NCBI GenBank assembly: GCA_016185305.1 | Contig: JACPNV010000010.1 | Location: 1-33,830, forward strand | DNA length: 33,830 nt | Reading direction: 5' to 3' | Source: Actinomycetota bacterium | GTDB lineage: Bacteria > Actinomycetota > Acidimicrobiia > Acidimicrobiales > Acidimicrobilacustridaceae | Part shown: positions 23,146-31,538 of the stretch, in pieces | Numbering within the stretch: the first letter of the stretch is position 1 | Layout: every line of letters starts with the position of its first letter | The notes under the pieces: generated by a model | Database searches by the model: none | What the model was told of the DNA's origin: nothing | Seen by the model: the letters and a program-made list of their open reading frames with translations, nothing else | Program-made: the position numbers and the translations under genes

Positions 23146-23832
23146 TCAGGACCGCGGCAGTGCCCAGAACGCGATCACGAGGAAGTGGAGGATCGCGGCC
23201 GCGATGACGAACAGGTGGAAGATCTCGTGGTACCCGAAGACCGCTGGCGCCGGGTCAGGCGAGCGCCGCGCGTAGACGATCGCGCCGAGCGTGTAGAGGA
23301 CGCCGCCGGCGAAGAGCAACGCGAACCCGACGGCGCCGAACGCGACGAACAATGCCGGAAGGGCGAGCACCGCGGCCCAGCCGACCCCGATGTACATCGC
23401 CGCCGAGAGCGGTTTGGGCGCATCGAGCCAGACCAGCTTCAAGAACACGCCCGTCAGCGCGAGCAGCCACACCGTCGGGAGCACCCACGCATTGAAACCG
23501 TCGAGCAAGACGAGTCCGGCGACAGGCGTGTACGTGCCGGCGATGAACAGGAAGATCATCGAATGGTCGAGCCGGCGCATGCGCCGGCGGGCCGCCGGCG
23601 ACCACGTGACCCGATGGAAGAGCGCGCTTACCCCGAAGAGGCTGGCGAGGCACACCACATAGACAGTGACGAGGAACCGCGCCTTCATGGTGGGGGCCTC
23701 GACGATCAGCAGGGGGCCCATCACCAGCGCCACGAAGAACGCGATCTGGTGCGAGACGCCTCGGAGCCTCGGCTTGACGAGTGGATCTGTCGGCCGAACG
23801 GCCTCAACAGCTGCGGCCACAGGATCACCCAC
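23146..23832 (-). CDS. PAQR / hemolysin III-family membrane protein
   Basis: 228 residues from GTG 23832, seven predicted membrane segments. The family motifs are present: SALFHR, RRLDHSMIFLFIAGTYTP and the C-terminal YHEIFHLFVIAA, giving the His/Asp set of the zinc-dependent hydrolase-like PAQR core. A role in membrane lipid homeostasis is reported for bacterial relatives; haemolysis is not implied. TACGGT is six bases before the GTG. The longer frame to 23886 was rejected because it passes through this promoter. Confidence 0.9.
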   Translation of the reverse strand: MGDPVAAAVEAVRPTDPLVKPRLRGVSHQIAFFVALVMGPLLIVEAPTMKARFLVTVYVVCLASLFGVSALFHRVTWSPAARRRMRRLDHSMIFLFIAGTYTPVAGLVLLDGFNAWVLPTVWLLALTGVFLKLVWLDAPKPLSAAMYIGVGWAAVLALPALFVAFGAVGFALLFAGGVLYTLGAIVYARRSPDPAPAVFGYHEIFHLFVIAAAILHFLVIAFWALPRS

Positions 23833-23838
23833 GCCGCA

Positions 23839-23844
23839 ACCGTA
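23839..23844 (-). promoter_or_regulatory. -10 box of the PAQR gene
   Basis: TACGGT on the minus strand, six bases before GTG 23832; a leaderless mRNA is expected. Confidence 0.5.
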
Positions 23845-23882
23845 CCCTCCGGGCTCGCTCCGCGACCCGCCTCGGGCAAGAG

Positions 23883-25568
23883 TCACACACGCGCTGCGAG
23901 CCGCAGCTCAGCGGGCGCTCCTGCCGGCACGGCCGGAGCCCTCGGGGCAACCGGCCGGATGTCGCGATAGGGCTCACCGAGCGGCGGACGGGGATCGGCG
24001 TCACCCTTGTTCGGCCAGTAGGCCATGGCGCGTTCGGCCATCGCCGTGATCGTCAACGAAGGATTGACGCCGAGGTTCGCGCTCACCGCGGAGCCGTCGG
24101 CAACATGCAAACCGGGGTGACCGTAGAGACGCTGGTACGGATCGATCGCGCCGTTGTCCGCCGACCTGCCGATGCACGCGCCGCCGATGATGTGCGCGGT
24201 GGTCGGCACGTCCAGCATCACCTCGTTCCACGCGCTGCCCGGATCGCCACCGATCTCTTCCGCGGTGATGCGTGCCGCCTCGTTCGCGACCGGGATGTAG
24301 GTCGGGTTGGGCGCGCCGTGACCCGAGCGCGACGACAGGTGCGTTCCGAGTCGTCCCTTCTTGCGAAAGACGTTGATGCTGTTGTCGAGGCTCTGCATGA
24401 CGAGGAGGATGATCGTGCGCTCTGACCACCGGCGGACGGAGAGCGAGCGGAAGAACTCCATCGGGTGCGCGAGCACCTTCGCGAGAAACCGCACTTGGCG
24501 CGGTACCCTGCCGCCGCCATCGACGAGCACGGTCGCCAGCAGACCCATGGCGTTGCTGCCTTTCGGATAGCGCACGGGCTCGATGTGCGTGTGGTCGTCC
24601 GGATGGATCGAGGACGTGATGGCAACGCCCCGCGAGTAGTCGACGTCGGTGTCGCGCGCGACGGCGCCGAGGATCGCCTCGGAGTTCGTGCGGACGACGT
24701 TGCCCAATCGTCTCGACAGTCGGGGCAGGCGACCGTCGTCGCGCAAGCGGAGCAACAGACGTAACGACCCCAGCACCCCTGCGGAGAAGACGACCTGCTC
24801 GGCTCGATAGACCTTCGGGTTCCTGTTCCACCGCGCGCCAGGACGCCGCGTGTGCACCTCGTAGCCGCCGCTGGACATCGGCACCACATCGGTGACCTGA
24901 TGCTCGGCGAGCACCTCGACGCCGTGCTTCTCGGCGAGGTAGAGGTAGTTGCGATCGAGTGTGTTCTTGGCACCGAACCGGCAGCCGACCATGCACCCGC
25001 CGCAGTGGTTGCAGCCGCGGCGCGCCGGGCCCTCTCCGCCGAAGTAGGGGTCGGGCACCTCCACCCCGGGCTCACCGAAGAAGACACCGACGTTCGTGCG
25101 ATGGTACGAGTCGCTCACGCCCATGCGATCCGCGACGCGTTGCATGACTTCGTCGGGCGCGGTGTCGAACGGCGTCTCGTTCACGCCGAGCATGCGCTTG
25201 GCCTGCTCGTAGAACGGTGCCAGTTCCGCGCGCCAGTCGGTGATGGCACTCCACTGCGGGTCGTTGTAGAACGCGTCGAGCGGCTCGTAGAGCGTGTTGG
25301 CGTACACCAAAGATCCCCCACCGACACCGGCGCCCGAAAGGACGAGCACGTCTTTCAACAGGTCCATGCGTTGGATGCCGCGCAGCCCGAGTGCGGGGAG
25401 CCACAGGAACTTGCGGATGTTCCAGTTCGTCTTCGGAAAGTCGTCGCTGGCGAATCGCCGGCCCGCCTCCAGCACGCCGACGCGATACCCCTTCTCGGTG
25501 AGACGCAACGCGGTGACGCTTCCGCCGAAACCGCTGCCGACGACCACGACGTCATAGTCGAACTCCAT
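23883..25568 (-). CDS. GMC oxidoreductase, cholesterol-oxidase (ChoD)-like
   Basis: 561 residues from ATG 25568. The N-terminal FAD-binding VVVGSGFGGSVTALRL and later LSGAGVGGGSLVYAN place it in the GMC family. The Cys-rich GCNHCGGCMVGCRFGAKNTL is usual in the actinobacterial ChoD-like branch. Near the C-terminus HIIGGACIG and NPSLTITAMAERA complete the flavin site. It probably oxidises a sterol or another alcohol; true cholesterol activity is not proven for many relatives. There is no signal peptide. GATCAT lies six bases before the ATG. Longer frames starting up to 25796 enter the CULT gene region and were rejected. Confidence 0.87.
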   Translation of the reverse strand: MEFDYDVVVVGSGFGGSVTALRLTEKGYRVGVLEAGRRFASDDFPKTNWNIRKFLWLPALGLRGIQRMDLLKDVLVLSGAGVGGGSLVYANTLYEPLDAFYNDPQWSAITDWRAELAPFYEQAKRMLGVNETPFDTAPDEVMQRVADRMGVSDSYHRTNVGVFFGEPGVEVPDPYFGGEGPARRGCNHCGGCMVGCRFGAKNTLDRNYLYLAEKHGVEVLAEHQVTDVVPMSSGGYEVHTRRPGARWNRNPKVYRAEQVVFSAGVLGSLRLLLRLRDDGRLPRLSRRLGNVVRTNSEAILGAVARDTDVDYSRGVAITSSIHPDDHTHIEPVRYPKGSNAMGLLATVLVDGGGRVPRQVRFLAKVLAHPMEFFRSLSVRRWSERTIILLVMQSLDNSINVFRKKGRLGTHLSSRSGHGAPNPTYIPVANEAARITAEEIGGDPGSAWNEVMLDVPTTAHIIGGACIGRSADNGAIDPYQRLYGHPGLHVADGSAVSANLGVNPSLTITAMAERAMAYWPNKGDADPRPPLGEPYRDIRPVAPRAPAVPAGAPAELRLAARV

Positions 25569-25642
25569 CGCCGCATGATCCCAGATGTCGGGGCGGCCCT
25601 GCATCGGAGCATCAGGACCATCGTGAGGCGAACGACCTCGGC

Positions 25643-25993
25643 TCAACCGATGCGGGTGGCGATGAGGCCCACGAACGACGACTCGCCGACGTACCACCAG
25701 CCCACGTGGCCAGCGCAGCCGCCGCAGCGCGCGAAGTTCCACGTGTACCCCGGGAACCATGTGGCGTCGGTCGTCAACGCACCCTCGGCCCCGCAACCCG
25801 CCGCGTCGGAGAAGCAGACGATCTGGTACGAGTAGCCGGCAGGGTTGCGAAACGTGTGGTCGTGCGCGCCCGATACCTCGATGGCTTGCTTTCGAGTTGT
25901 CAGCTCATGATCGCAGCCGCGGCAGCGAACGGCGTCGTCGCGCTGCACGACCTCGTCGGGCTCGGTGATCTCGGTGGGCTCGATCGCCGTCAT
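25643..25993 (-). CDS. Stand-alone CULT-domain (bacterial cereblon-like) protein
   Basis: 116 residues from ATG 25993. Two zinc pairs, C24/C27 (CRGC) and C90/C93 (CGGC), and the block TWFPGYTWNFARCGGCAGHVGWWY match the CULT domain of cereblon and of bacterial homologues. All three pocket tryptophans (W79, W85, W99) are present, as is the preceding NPAGYSYQI. The position equal to human cereblon His378 is Ala. In this family the tri-Trp cage binds glutarimide- or uracil-like rings; the natural bacterial ligand is unsettled. Its ATG overlaps the TGA of the upstream SDR gene by four bases (ATGA), so the two are translationally coupled. The upstream frame extension (26185) is antisense-like shadow of the SDR gene. 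Confidence 0.87.
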   Translation of the reverse strand: MTAIEPTEITEPDEVVQRDDAVRCRGCDHELTTRKQAIEVSGAHDHTFRNPAGYSYQIVCFSDAAGCGAEGALTTDATWFPGYTWNFARCGGCAGHVGWWYVGESSFVGLIATRIG

Positions 25994-26862
25994 CTGTCCG
26001 AGAGGGTAGGGGCGTCGGGAGCGAGGACTTCGCGGGCGCCTCGCAACCGCGTCGTCAAGAGCTGGCTGGCCACCGTCGAGTCGAGCGTGCAGTTCTTCGG
26101 CCGGATGCCGGCGAAGTCGCCGCTGATGGCCATGGGCACTTGGTCGGGCGCGATGGCGAGGCCCTGGGCTCGGGCGAGCAGCCACGCGAACTCATGGCGG
26201 GTGACCGGTTCCGGTCCGGCCACGTGGAGAGGGCCCGACGCTGAAGCCGAGGCGAGCTCGACGATCGCGGCCGCAAGATCGTCGAGCTGCACGACCGACC
26301 GGAGCTCGTCGGTGAAGAACGCCAGGCGCGGGTCGTCGCCGGAGAGCGCTCGTTGCACCATCTGCTCCTGCGGCCCCACCTCGCCGCCGCCGTAGAGCAG
26401 CGACGTCCGCACGATCAAAGCGCCAGGATCGGCAGCTGCCACCGCAGCTTCGGCGTCAGCTTTGGCCTGACCGTACGCGGTGACCGGACGGAGCGGATCG
26501 CCTTCGCGGTAGCCACCGGTCGTGCCATCGAACACGACGTCGGTTGACAGGTGGATGAGTCGAGCTCCGATCGACCGGCTCGCCGCCGCGATCGCACCGG
26601 GCGCTCTGGCCGTGACCACGTCGTGCGGTGCGTCGCCCGTGGCGTAGGCCGTGTGCACGACGAGCTCGGGGCCGAGGCGCTCGACGAACTGCCGCGTCGC
26701 CTCGAGATCGGCGAGGTCAGAGCTGTGCCAGCTCACGCCATCTCTCGGCTCGGGGAACCGCCGGTGCCACGTGGCGTGCACCTCGTGTCCCCGCTCGCTG
26801 TAGTGCCGGACGAGCACCCGCCCCAGGTACCCCGTCCCTCCGGTCACGAGCACGCGCACCAC
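25990..26862 (-). CDS. SDR-family sugar nucleotide reductase-like (RmlD-type)
   Basis: 290 residues. The N-terminal VLVTGGTGYLGRVLVRHY is a Rossmann NAD(P) site. LSTDVVFDG and YGQAKADAE give the Ser/Tyr/Lys active site of the RmlD (dTDP-4-dehydrorhamnose reductase) type. The other rhamnose genes are absent, so the true substrate is open. Two GTG codons lie at 26862 and 26859; the second is six bases from the TAGGGT box and may be the real start. The stop overlaps the CULT gene. Confidence 0.83.
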   Translation of the reverse strand: MVRVLVTGGTGYLGRVLVRHYSERGHEVHATWHRRFPEPRDGVSWHSSDLADLEATRQFVERLGPELVVHTAYATGDAPHDVVTARAPGAIAAASRSIGARLIHLSTDVVFDGTTGGYREGDPLRPVTAYGQAKADAEAAVAAADPGALIVRTSLLYGGGEVGPQEQMVQRALSGDDPRLAFFTDELRSVVQLDDLAAAIVELASASASGPLHVAGPEPVTRHEFAWLLARAQGLAIAPDQVPMAISGDFAGIRPKNCTLDSTVASQLLTTRLRGAREVLAPDAPTLSDR

Positions 26863-26865
26863 CGG

Positions 26866-26871
26866 ACCCTA
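26866..26871 (-). promoter_or_regulatory. -10 box of the SDR-CULT operon
   Basis: TAGGGT, three bases before GTG 26862 and six before GTG 26859, so leaderless initiation favours the second GTG. Confidence 0.45.
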
Positions 26872-26947
26872 CGCCTGGGTGCGCGACCTCGCGCCGGAAC
26901 GCATGGGAGCGATCAGACGCCGAAGGCTTCGCGGATGGCCGGCGCAG

Positions 26948-27943
26948 TCAGGCGAGGCCGTTGCTCGCGGCCAGCCCGGCAAGTGAGACCTCCGGCCGTG
27001 CTCCCACATGGCTGATCACCTCGGCGGCCGCCAAGCCCGCCAGGCGCGCGCAGTTCTCGAGATCGCGGCCGTGCGTCAACCCGTAGAGGAAACCGGAAGC
27101 GAACAGATCGCCCGCCCCGGTCGTGTCGACGACCTGGTCGACCGGGAACGCCGGCACCTCGACCCGCTCACCGTCGGACGTGATCACCACGCAGCCCGCC
27201 GCGCCGCGTGTCAGGGCCGCGAGCTCGCAGTGCCCGGACACGTGCTTGGCGGCCTCGTCGAAGGTGTCGACCTCATACAGCGAACAGATCTCGGGCTCGT
27301 TGGCGAACAGGATGTCGACGTGGTTCTCGGCGAGGTCGCGAAACTCGTCCCGGTGGCGGTCGACGCAGAACGAGTCGGACAGCGTGAACGCCACCTTGCG
27401 CCCGGCCGCGCCGGCCGCACGCATGGCTTTGAGGATGGCAGCCTTGGCGTCGGCCTGGTCCCAGAGATAGCCCTCGCAGTAGAGCACGCGAGCCTGCTCG
27501 ACCAAGAGCTCGTCGATGTCGTCCGGTGTGATCAGACTCGAAGCACCGAGGAACGTGTTCAGCGTGCGTTCCGCGTCGGGGCTCACGATGATGAGACACC
27601 GTCCGGTCGGGGCGTCAGGCGCGGCCGGGGGCTGGAAGCGCACGCCTGCGGCCCGTATGTCGTGGGCGAACACCTCGCCGAGCTGATCGTCGGAGACCTT
27701 GCCGATGAACGCGATGTCGCCGCCGAGGGAGGCGAACCCCGCCGCGGTGTTCGCGGCCGACCCGCCGGAGATCTCGACCGCGCTCGCCATGTCGGCATAC
27801 AGCTCGTGGGCGACGACGTCGTCGATCAGCTGCATGCTGCCCTTGACCATCCCGTGGCTCTCGACGAAGGCGTCGTCCGCGTGCGCGAGCACGTCGACCA
27901 ACGCATTGCCGACGCACACGACATCGAGAGAGGCAGAGCTCAC
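26948..27943 (-). CDS. PfkB-family kinase, adenosine/sugar kinase-like
   Basis: 331 residues. The PfkB N-terminal VCVGNALVDVLAH, the substrate-binding GGSAANTAAGFASLG and the C-terminal signature DTTGAGDLFASGFLYG (catalytic Asp in GAGD) are all present. The sequence resembles bacterial adenosine kinase and related ribokinase-type enzymes; the substrate is not certain. The start is GTG 27943 with AAGGAGA as ribosome binding site. It lies 24 bases downstream of the BON-domain gene. Confidence 0.9.
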   Translation of the reverse strand: MSSASLDVVCVGNALVDVLAHADDAFVESHGMVKGSMQLIDDVVAHELYADMASAVEISGGSAANTAAGFASLGGDIAFIGKVSDDQLGEVFAHDIRAAGVRFQPPAAPDAPTGRCLIIVSPDAERTLNTFLGASSLITPDDIDELLVEQARVLYCEGYLWDQADAKAAILKAMRAAGAAGRKVAFTLSDSFCVDRHRDEFRDLAENHVDILFANEPEICSLYEVDTFDEAAKHVSGHCELAALTRGAAGCVVITSDGERVEVPAFPVDQVVDTTGAGDLFASGFLYGLTHGRDLENCARLAGLAAAEVISHVGARPEVSLAGLAASNGLA

Positions 27944-27967
27944 GGTGGTCTCCTTGGATCGAAGGGG

Positions 27968-28480
27968 TTACTCGGAGCCGCCCTCGGCGCCGGCCACGGC
28001 CACCTCGAGCTGGTTGTCGACCGCGATCACTCCCGGCACGGCCGCCGCCACCCGCGCGAACTCGTCGCGAGCGTCGCCGCCGCGCACCTCGCCGCTGAGC
28101 ACGACCCGGCCCGCGAGCACCGACACCTCGGGCTGCGGCTCGAGGTGCCACGTGCGAGGCGCGTGGCTGAGCTCGAACGACACCTTGTCGGCGAGCTCGT
28201 CATCGGGCACTGACCCACTGCCGCTGAGCATCGCGAGCAGCTTCTCGCGGAGCTCTCGCCCCGGCACCGGCGCGAAGAGCAGGCCGATGGCCAGGCCGAG
28301 GAGGCCGAAGAGCAGGCCCTTGAGGCCGAGCATCCGGGTGGTGGCGCGGCCGGCCCGCACCGGCAGGAAAGCCACCTTTGCGGTCAACCTCGTGAACAGC
28401 GCGACGGTCTTGAACAGCAGCCTGAAAGGCAGGGCGATGAGCTTGAACACCCCGCCAACGAGTTTTCCGATCAGCTTCAT
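27968..28480 (-). CDS. BON-domain membrane-associated protein
   Basis: 170 residues. The first ~75 residues are basic and hydrophobic, with a membrane segment (LKGLLFGLLGLAIGLLFAPV) of the YtxH kind. The C-terminal ~70 residues form a BON domain (PEVSVLAGRVVLSGEV...VPGVIAVDNQLEV), usually linked to membrane or cell-envelope association. The ATG has a good ribosome binding site (AGGGGAGG). It lies 57 bp downstream of ftsY and just upstream of the kinase, probably in one operon. Confidence 0.83.
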   Translation of the reverse strand: MKLIGKLVGGVFKLIALPFRLLFKTVALFTRLTAKVAFLPVRAGRATTRMLGLKGLLFGLLGLAIGLLFAPVPGRELREKLLAMLSGSGSVPDDELADKVSFELSHAPRTWHLEPQPEVSVLAGRVVLSGEVRGGDARDEFARVAAAVPGVIAVDNQLEVAVAGAEGGSE

Positions 28481-28537
28481 CAGCCTCCCCTTTGCCCTTT
28501 CCGGTTCCCCGTTCGGGTCAGTCTTGTTGCCATTGGA

Positions 28538-29800
28538 TCACTCGAACAACGCATCGACGAACTCGTCGGCGTCGAACGCCACGAGATCGTCGGCTGATTC
28601 TCCCAGCCCGACCAACTTCACCGGGATTCCGAGCTGGTTCTGGATGGCGAAGATGATGCCACCCTTGGCCGAACCGTCGAGCTTGGTCAACACGACACCG
28701 GTGAGATCGACGGCGTCGGTGAACTGCTTGGCCTGCTGCAGGCCGTTCTGGCCCGTCGTGGCATCGAGGACGAGCAGCACCTCGGTCACGGTGCCCGCCC
28801 CCTTGTCCGCGACGCGGCGCACTTTGCTCAGCTCCTCCATGAGGTTGACCTTGGTGTGCAACCGCCCGGCGGTGTCGGCCAGCACGAGATCGGCGTCGTT
28901 GGCAGACGCGCTGGCGATGGCATCGAAGATGACCGCGCTCGGATCACCACCTTCGTTGCCTCGTACCAGATCGGCTCCCGCTCGCTCGGCCCACACCTCG
29001 AGCTGTTCGGTCGCGGCCGCCCGGAACGTGTCGCCCGCGGCCATCACGACGACCTTCCCCTCCTCGACCTCGCGCTTGCCGACCTTGCCGATCGTCGTGG
29101 TCTTGCCGACACCGTTCACGCCCACGAACAGCCACACGCTCGGCTTCGACGCGGCGTAGTCGAGCGACAGATCGAACCCGGACAACCGCTGCTTCATCTC
29201 GTCTTTGAGCGCGTCGACGAGCTGCCCGCCTTCGGTCAGGCCCTCGGCCTTCACGCGGTCGCGGAGATGGTCGAGGAGCTCGGCGGTCGGCTCGATGCCC
29301 ACATCGGCACCGATCAACGCTTCTTCGAGCTCGTCCCAGATGTCGTCGTCGATCTTGGTCTTGCGCAGCGAGCCGACGACCCCCGCCAAGCGGCTGCGAG
29401 CCTTGGCGAGCCGATCGCGAAAGCGCGGCTTGACCGGCACCGGCTGGACGATCTCCGGCTCGGCTTCCGGCGTCGCCACCGGTGCCGCCGGCGACGCCGA
29501 AGGGGCGGCCGCCCCGAGCTCGGGCTCTTCGCCCTGGCGGCGCCGCTTGCGCTCCAGCTTCTCCTCGACGCCCTCGAGGCCGGCCTCACGCCGGGCGGCG
29601 TGGGCCTCTTCGTCGAGCCGCTCGATGAGCTCGGCTTTGCGCCGGGCGACGTCTTCTTTGACCTCGGGCGGGATGGTTCTCGCATCCGGGGGCGGCTCGA
29701 GCGGGATGCGGCTCTTGTTGCGGCGGGCCACCAGCAGCCCGCCGCTCACGAGGGCCAGCACGAGCGCGACGCCGATCAGCACGATGACGACGGATTCCAT
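28538..29800 (-). CDS. ftsY: Signal recognition particle receptor FtsY
   Basis: 420 residues. An N-terminal membrane segment (VVIVLIGVALVLALVSGGLL) is typical of actinobacterial FtsY, followed by an acidic, charged linker to about residue 125 and the NG domain. GTPase motifs are GVNGVGKTTT (P-loop), GDTFRAAA, DTAGRLH and TKLDGSAKGG. FtsY receives the SRP-ribosome complex at the membrane. No SRP RNA or ffh is in the window. The start ATG 29800 follows TAGCAT by nine bases. Confidence 0.97.
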   Translation of the reverse strand: MESVVIVLIGVALVLALVSGGLLVARRNKSRIPLEPPPDARTIPPEVKEDVARRKAELIERLDEEAHAARREAGLEGVEEKLERKRRRQGEEPELGAAAPSASPAAPVATPEAEPEIVQPVPVKPRFRDRLAKARSRLAGVVGSLRKTKIDDDIWDELEEALIGADVGIEPTAELLDHLRDRVKAEGLTEGGQLVDALKDEMKQRLSGFDLSLDYAASKPSVWLFVGVNGVGKTTTIGKVGKREVEEGKVVVMAAGDTFRAAATEQLEVWAERAGADLVRGNEGGDPSAVIFDAIASASANDADLVLADTAGRLHTKVNLMEELSKVRRVADKGAGTVTEVLLVLDATTGQNGLQQAKQFTDAVDLTGVVLTKLDGSAKGGIIFAIQNQLGIPVKLVGLGESADDLVAFDADEFVDALFE

Positions 29801-29809
29801 GACGGTCGC

Positions 29810-29815
29810 ATGCTA
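29810..29815 (-). promoter_or_regulatory. -10 box of ftsY
   Basis: TAGCAT on the minus strand, nine bases before the ftsY ATG. Confidence 0.45.
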
Positions 29816-29863
29816 GTGGCGGCGACGAGCGCGTCCCTCCGGCAGGCACAGCGACCAGAACCA

Positions 29864-29895
29864 GCAGTGGCACGCACCGAGGTACGTGCCACTGC
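29864..29895. repeat. Long inverted repeat upstream of ftsY
   Basis: GCAGTGGCACG and its exact complement form an 11-bp stem around ten bases. Flanking CCAG/CTGG extends it across a 3-base bulge. It sits between ftsY and the PepD-like gene. A second stem, GGGAAC/GTTCCC, follows at about 29901-29930. Confidence 0.7.
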
Positions 29896-29933
29896 CGGCT
29901 GGGAACTCGGTCGACCCCTACAGGGTTCCCCGA

Positions 29934-29964
29934 GAGCCTGAGCATGCGCCGGAGGCGCAGGCTC
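29934..29964 (-). terminator. Terminator hairpin of the PepD-like gene
   Basis: Inner stem TGCGCC-GGA-GGCGCA with outer GAGCC/GGCTC arms, beginning eight bases past the PepD-like stop codon on the minus strand. No T tract. Confidence 0.6.
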
Positions 29965-29971
29965 GTTGGAG

Positions 29972-31423
29972 CTAGTTACCGCCGCGGCCGCTGCCGCCCT
30001 GGCCCGGGACCTGGGGCGTCTGGCCGTTGCCACCCGGGCTCTGGCCCTGGCTGCCACTGCCGGTCGCGGACTGCGTGGGCCGGGTGCCGAGCTGCACGGT
30101 GACCGTGGCCGTCGATCCGTCACTGCGCTTGACATCGAGCGTCACCGACTCGCCCGGCATGCGGAGCACGATCGAGGCCGACAGATCCGACGGGTCCTTG
30201 ACGGGTGTGCCATCCACCGCCGTGACCACGTCGCCGATCTGCAGGCCGGCCTTGGCCGCGGGGCCTCCAGAGCTCACGCCTGCGACCAGAGCGCCGGCCC
30301 CACCGTCGGTCGTGGCTTTCGTGCTCACGCCGATGAAGCCATGTTCGAGCGACTGACCGCTCACGATCTTGTCGGCGATCATCTTCGCGGTCTGGATCGG
30401 GATGGCGAAGCCGATGCCGTTGTTCTGGCCGGTCTCGCTGAGGATCTGCGTGTTGATGCCGATCACCTCGCCCTTGCGGTTGGCGAGGGCGCCGCCGGAG
30501 TTGCCCGGGTTGATCGAGGCGTCGGTCTGGATCATGTTGATCGTGATGCCATTCCCGGCCTCGCCGCTGCCGACCGGGCGTTCGATGGCACTGATGATCC
30601 CGGCGGTGACGGTCTCTTGGAGCCCGAACGGGCTACCGATGCCGATGGCGGTCTGACCGACCTTGGGCTTGTCGGATGCGAGGCGGGCCGCCGGCAGGTC
30701 CTTGCCGGCCTTCACCTGGACGACAGCAATGTCGGCTTGGGAATCGGCGCCGAGCACCTGCCCGTCGAGCACCGATCCGTCTTGCAGCCGCACCTTCACC
30801 TGATTGCCGTCGGCTTGGGCCACGACGTGAGCGTTGGTCAGGATCAGCCCGCTCTTGTCGTAGATCACGCCCGAGCCCAGTCCTTGGGTGAGCTCGATCT
30901 GCACGACGGCCGGACCGAGCGCCACCGCCACCGCTGCCGCCGGCTCTTCGGTCTGGTCGGTCACCAGCGGTGTCGAGGGCTGGTTGCTGGCCGGCTGCCC
31001 CGCCGCCGGGCTCGACACGTTGGTCTGGCCCGACCCCCGCGATGCGATCGCTGGGGTCGACGGCGTGTCGGCCTGCTTGTAGTAGAGCCCGGCCCCGAAC
31101 CCGGCCGTCACGAGCAACGCGACGCCGCCGGCGGCGAGCGCCGCCCGCCACCCACCCCCTCGCCTGGTGGGAGGAGAGGAGGAGGTGGGAGGGAGTGGGG
31201 GCGGTGGCGTCGGCGCCGAGTACGAGTACGAGTACGAGTACGGGTACTCCGCACCGTAGGGACCCGGGGCCGCGTCGGGAGCGGCGGCCCACTGGGCGGG
31301 GTCGGGAGGAGAAGTTGCGGCCGAGCCGGCATACGGCGAACCCTGGCCAGCCGTGGGGGGACTCGTGGGTTCGTCTTGCAATGGAGGTGTGGGCCCCGGT
31401 TGCGCATCCCAGGTCATGGTCAT
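29972..31423 (-). CDS. HtrA/DegP-like serine protease, PepD type
   Basis: 483 residues from ATG 31423. A Pro/Tyr/Ser-rich cytoplasmic N-terminus (~1-100) is followed by one membrane segment (WRAALAAGGVALLVTAGFGA) and a trypsin-like domain. His is in LTNAHVV, Asp in ADIAVVQV and Ser in NPGNSGGAL. One PDZ domain (GFIGVSTKAT...GLQIGDVVTAVDGTPV) comes next, then a Gly/Ser/Gln-rich tail. It degrades or refolds misfolded envelope proteins. It lies 115 bp downstream of a sensor kinase and response regulator, the order of mycobacterial mprA-mprB-pepD, so stress regulation by that pair is likely. The N-terminus holds a Tyr-Ser repeat. Confidence 0.92.
   Translation of the reverse strand: MTMTWDAQPGPTPPLQDEPTSPPTAGQGSPYAGSAATSPPDPAQWAAAPDAAPGPYGAEYPYSYSYSYSAPTPPPPLPPTSSSPPTRRGGGWRAALAAGGVALLVTAGFGAGLYYKQADTPSTPAIASRGSGQTNVSSPAAGQPASNQPSTPLVTDQTEEPAAAVAVALGPAVVQIELTQGLGSGVIYDKSGLILTNAHVVAQADGNQVKVRLQDGSVLDGQVLGADSQADIAVVQVKAGKDLPAARLASDKPKVGQTAIGIGSPFGLQETVTAGIISAIERPVGSGEAGNGITINMIQTDASINPGNSGGALANRKGEVIGINTQILSETGQNNGIGFAIPIQTAKMIADKIVSGQSLEHGFIGVSTKATTDGGAGALVAGVSSGGPAAKAGLQIGDVVTAVDGTPVKDPSDLSASIVLRMPGESVTLDVKRSDGSTATVTVQLGTRPTQSATGSGSQGQSPGGNGQTPQVPGQGGSGRGGN
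31218..31247. repeat. Hexanucleotide repeat (GAGTAC) in the PepD-like gene
   Basis: Four exact GAGTAC units and a fifth GGGTAC encode the alternating Tyr-Ser run in the cytoplasmic tail of the PepD-like protease. The unit is in frame, so copy-number change alters tail length only. Confidence 0.85.
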
Positions 31424-31538
31424 GTCATCCTCGTCGTCATCGTTCGGGTTTGCCGTCGCGACGAACCTATGACGCCATGGGGAAAGCGCCGGTAAAGGTT
31501 CCGCGCCGGCTCGAAGCGGCTTCGGCCGTGCCCGGCGG

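Noticed and set aside
29801..29971. SRP RNA gene beside ftsY
   Set aside because: The hairpins lack the conserved SRP apical loop sequence (GGAA/AGCA-type internal loops).
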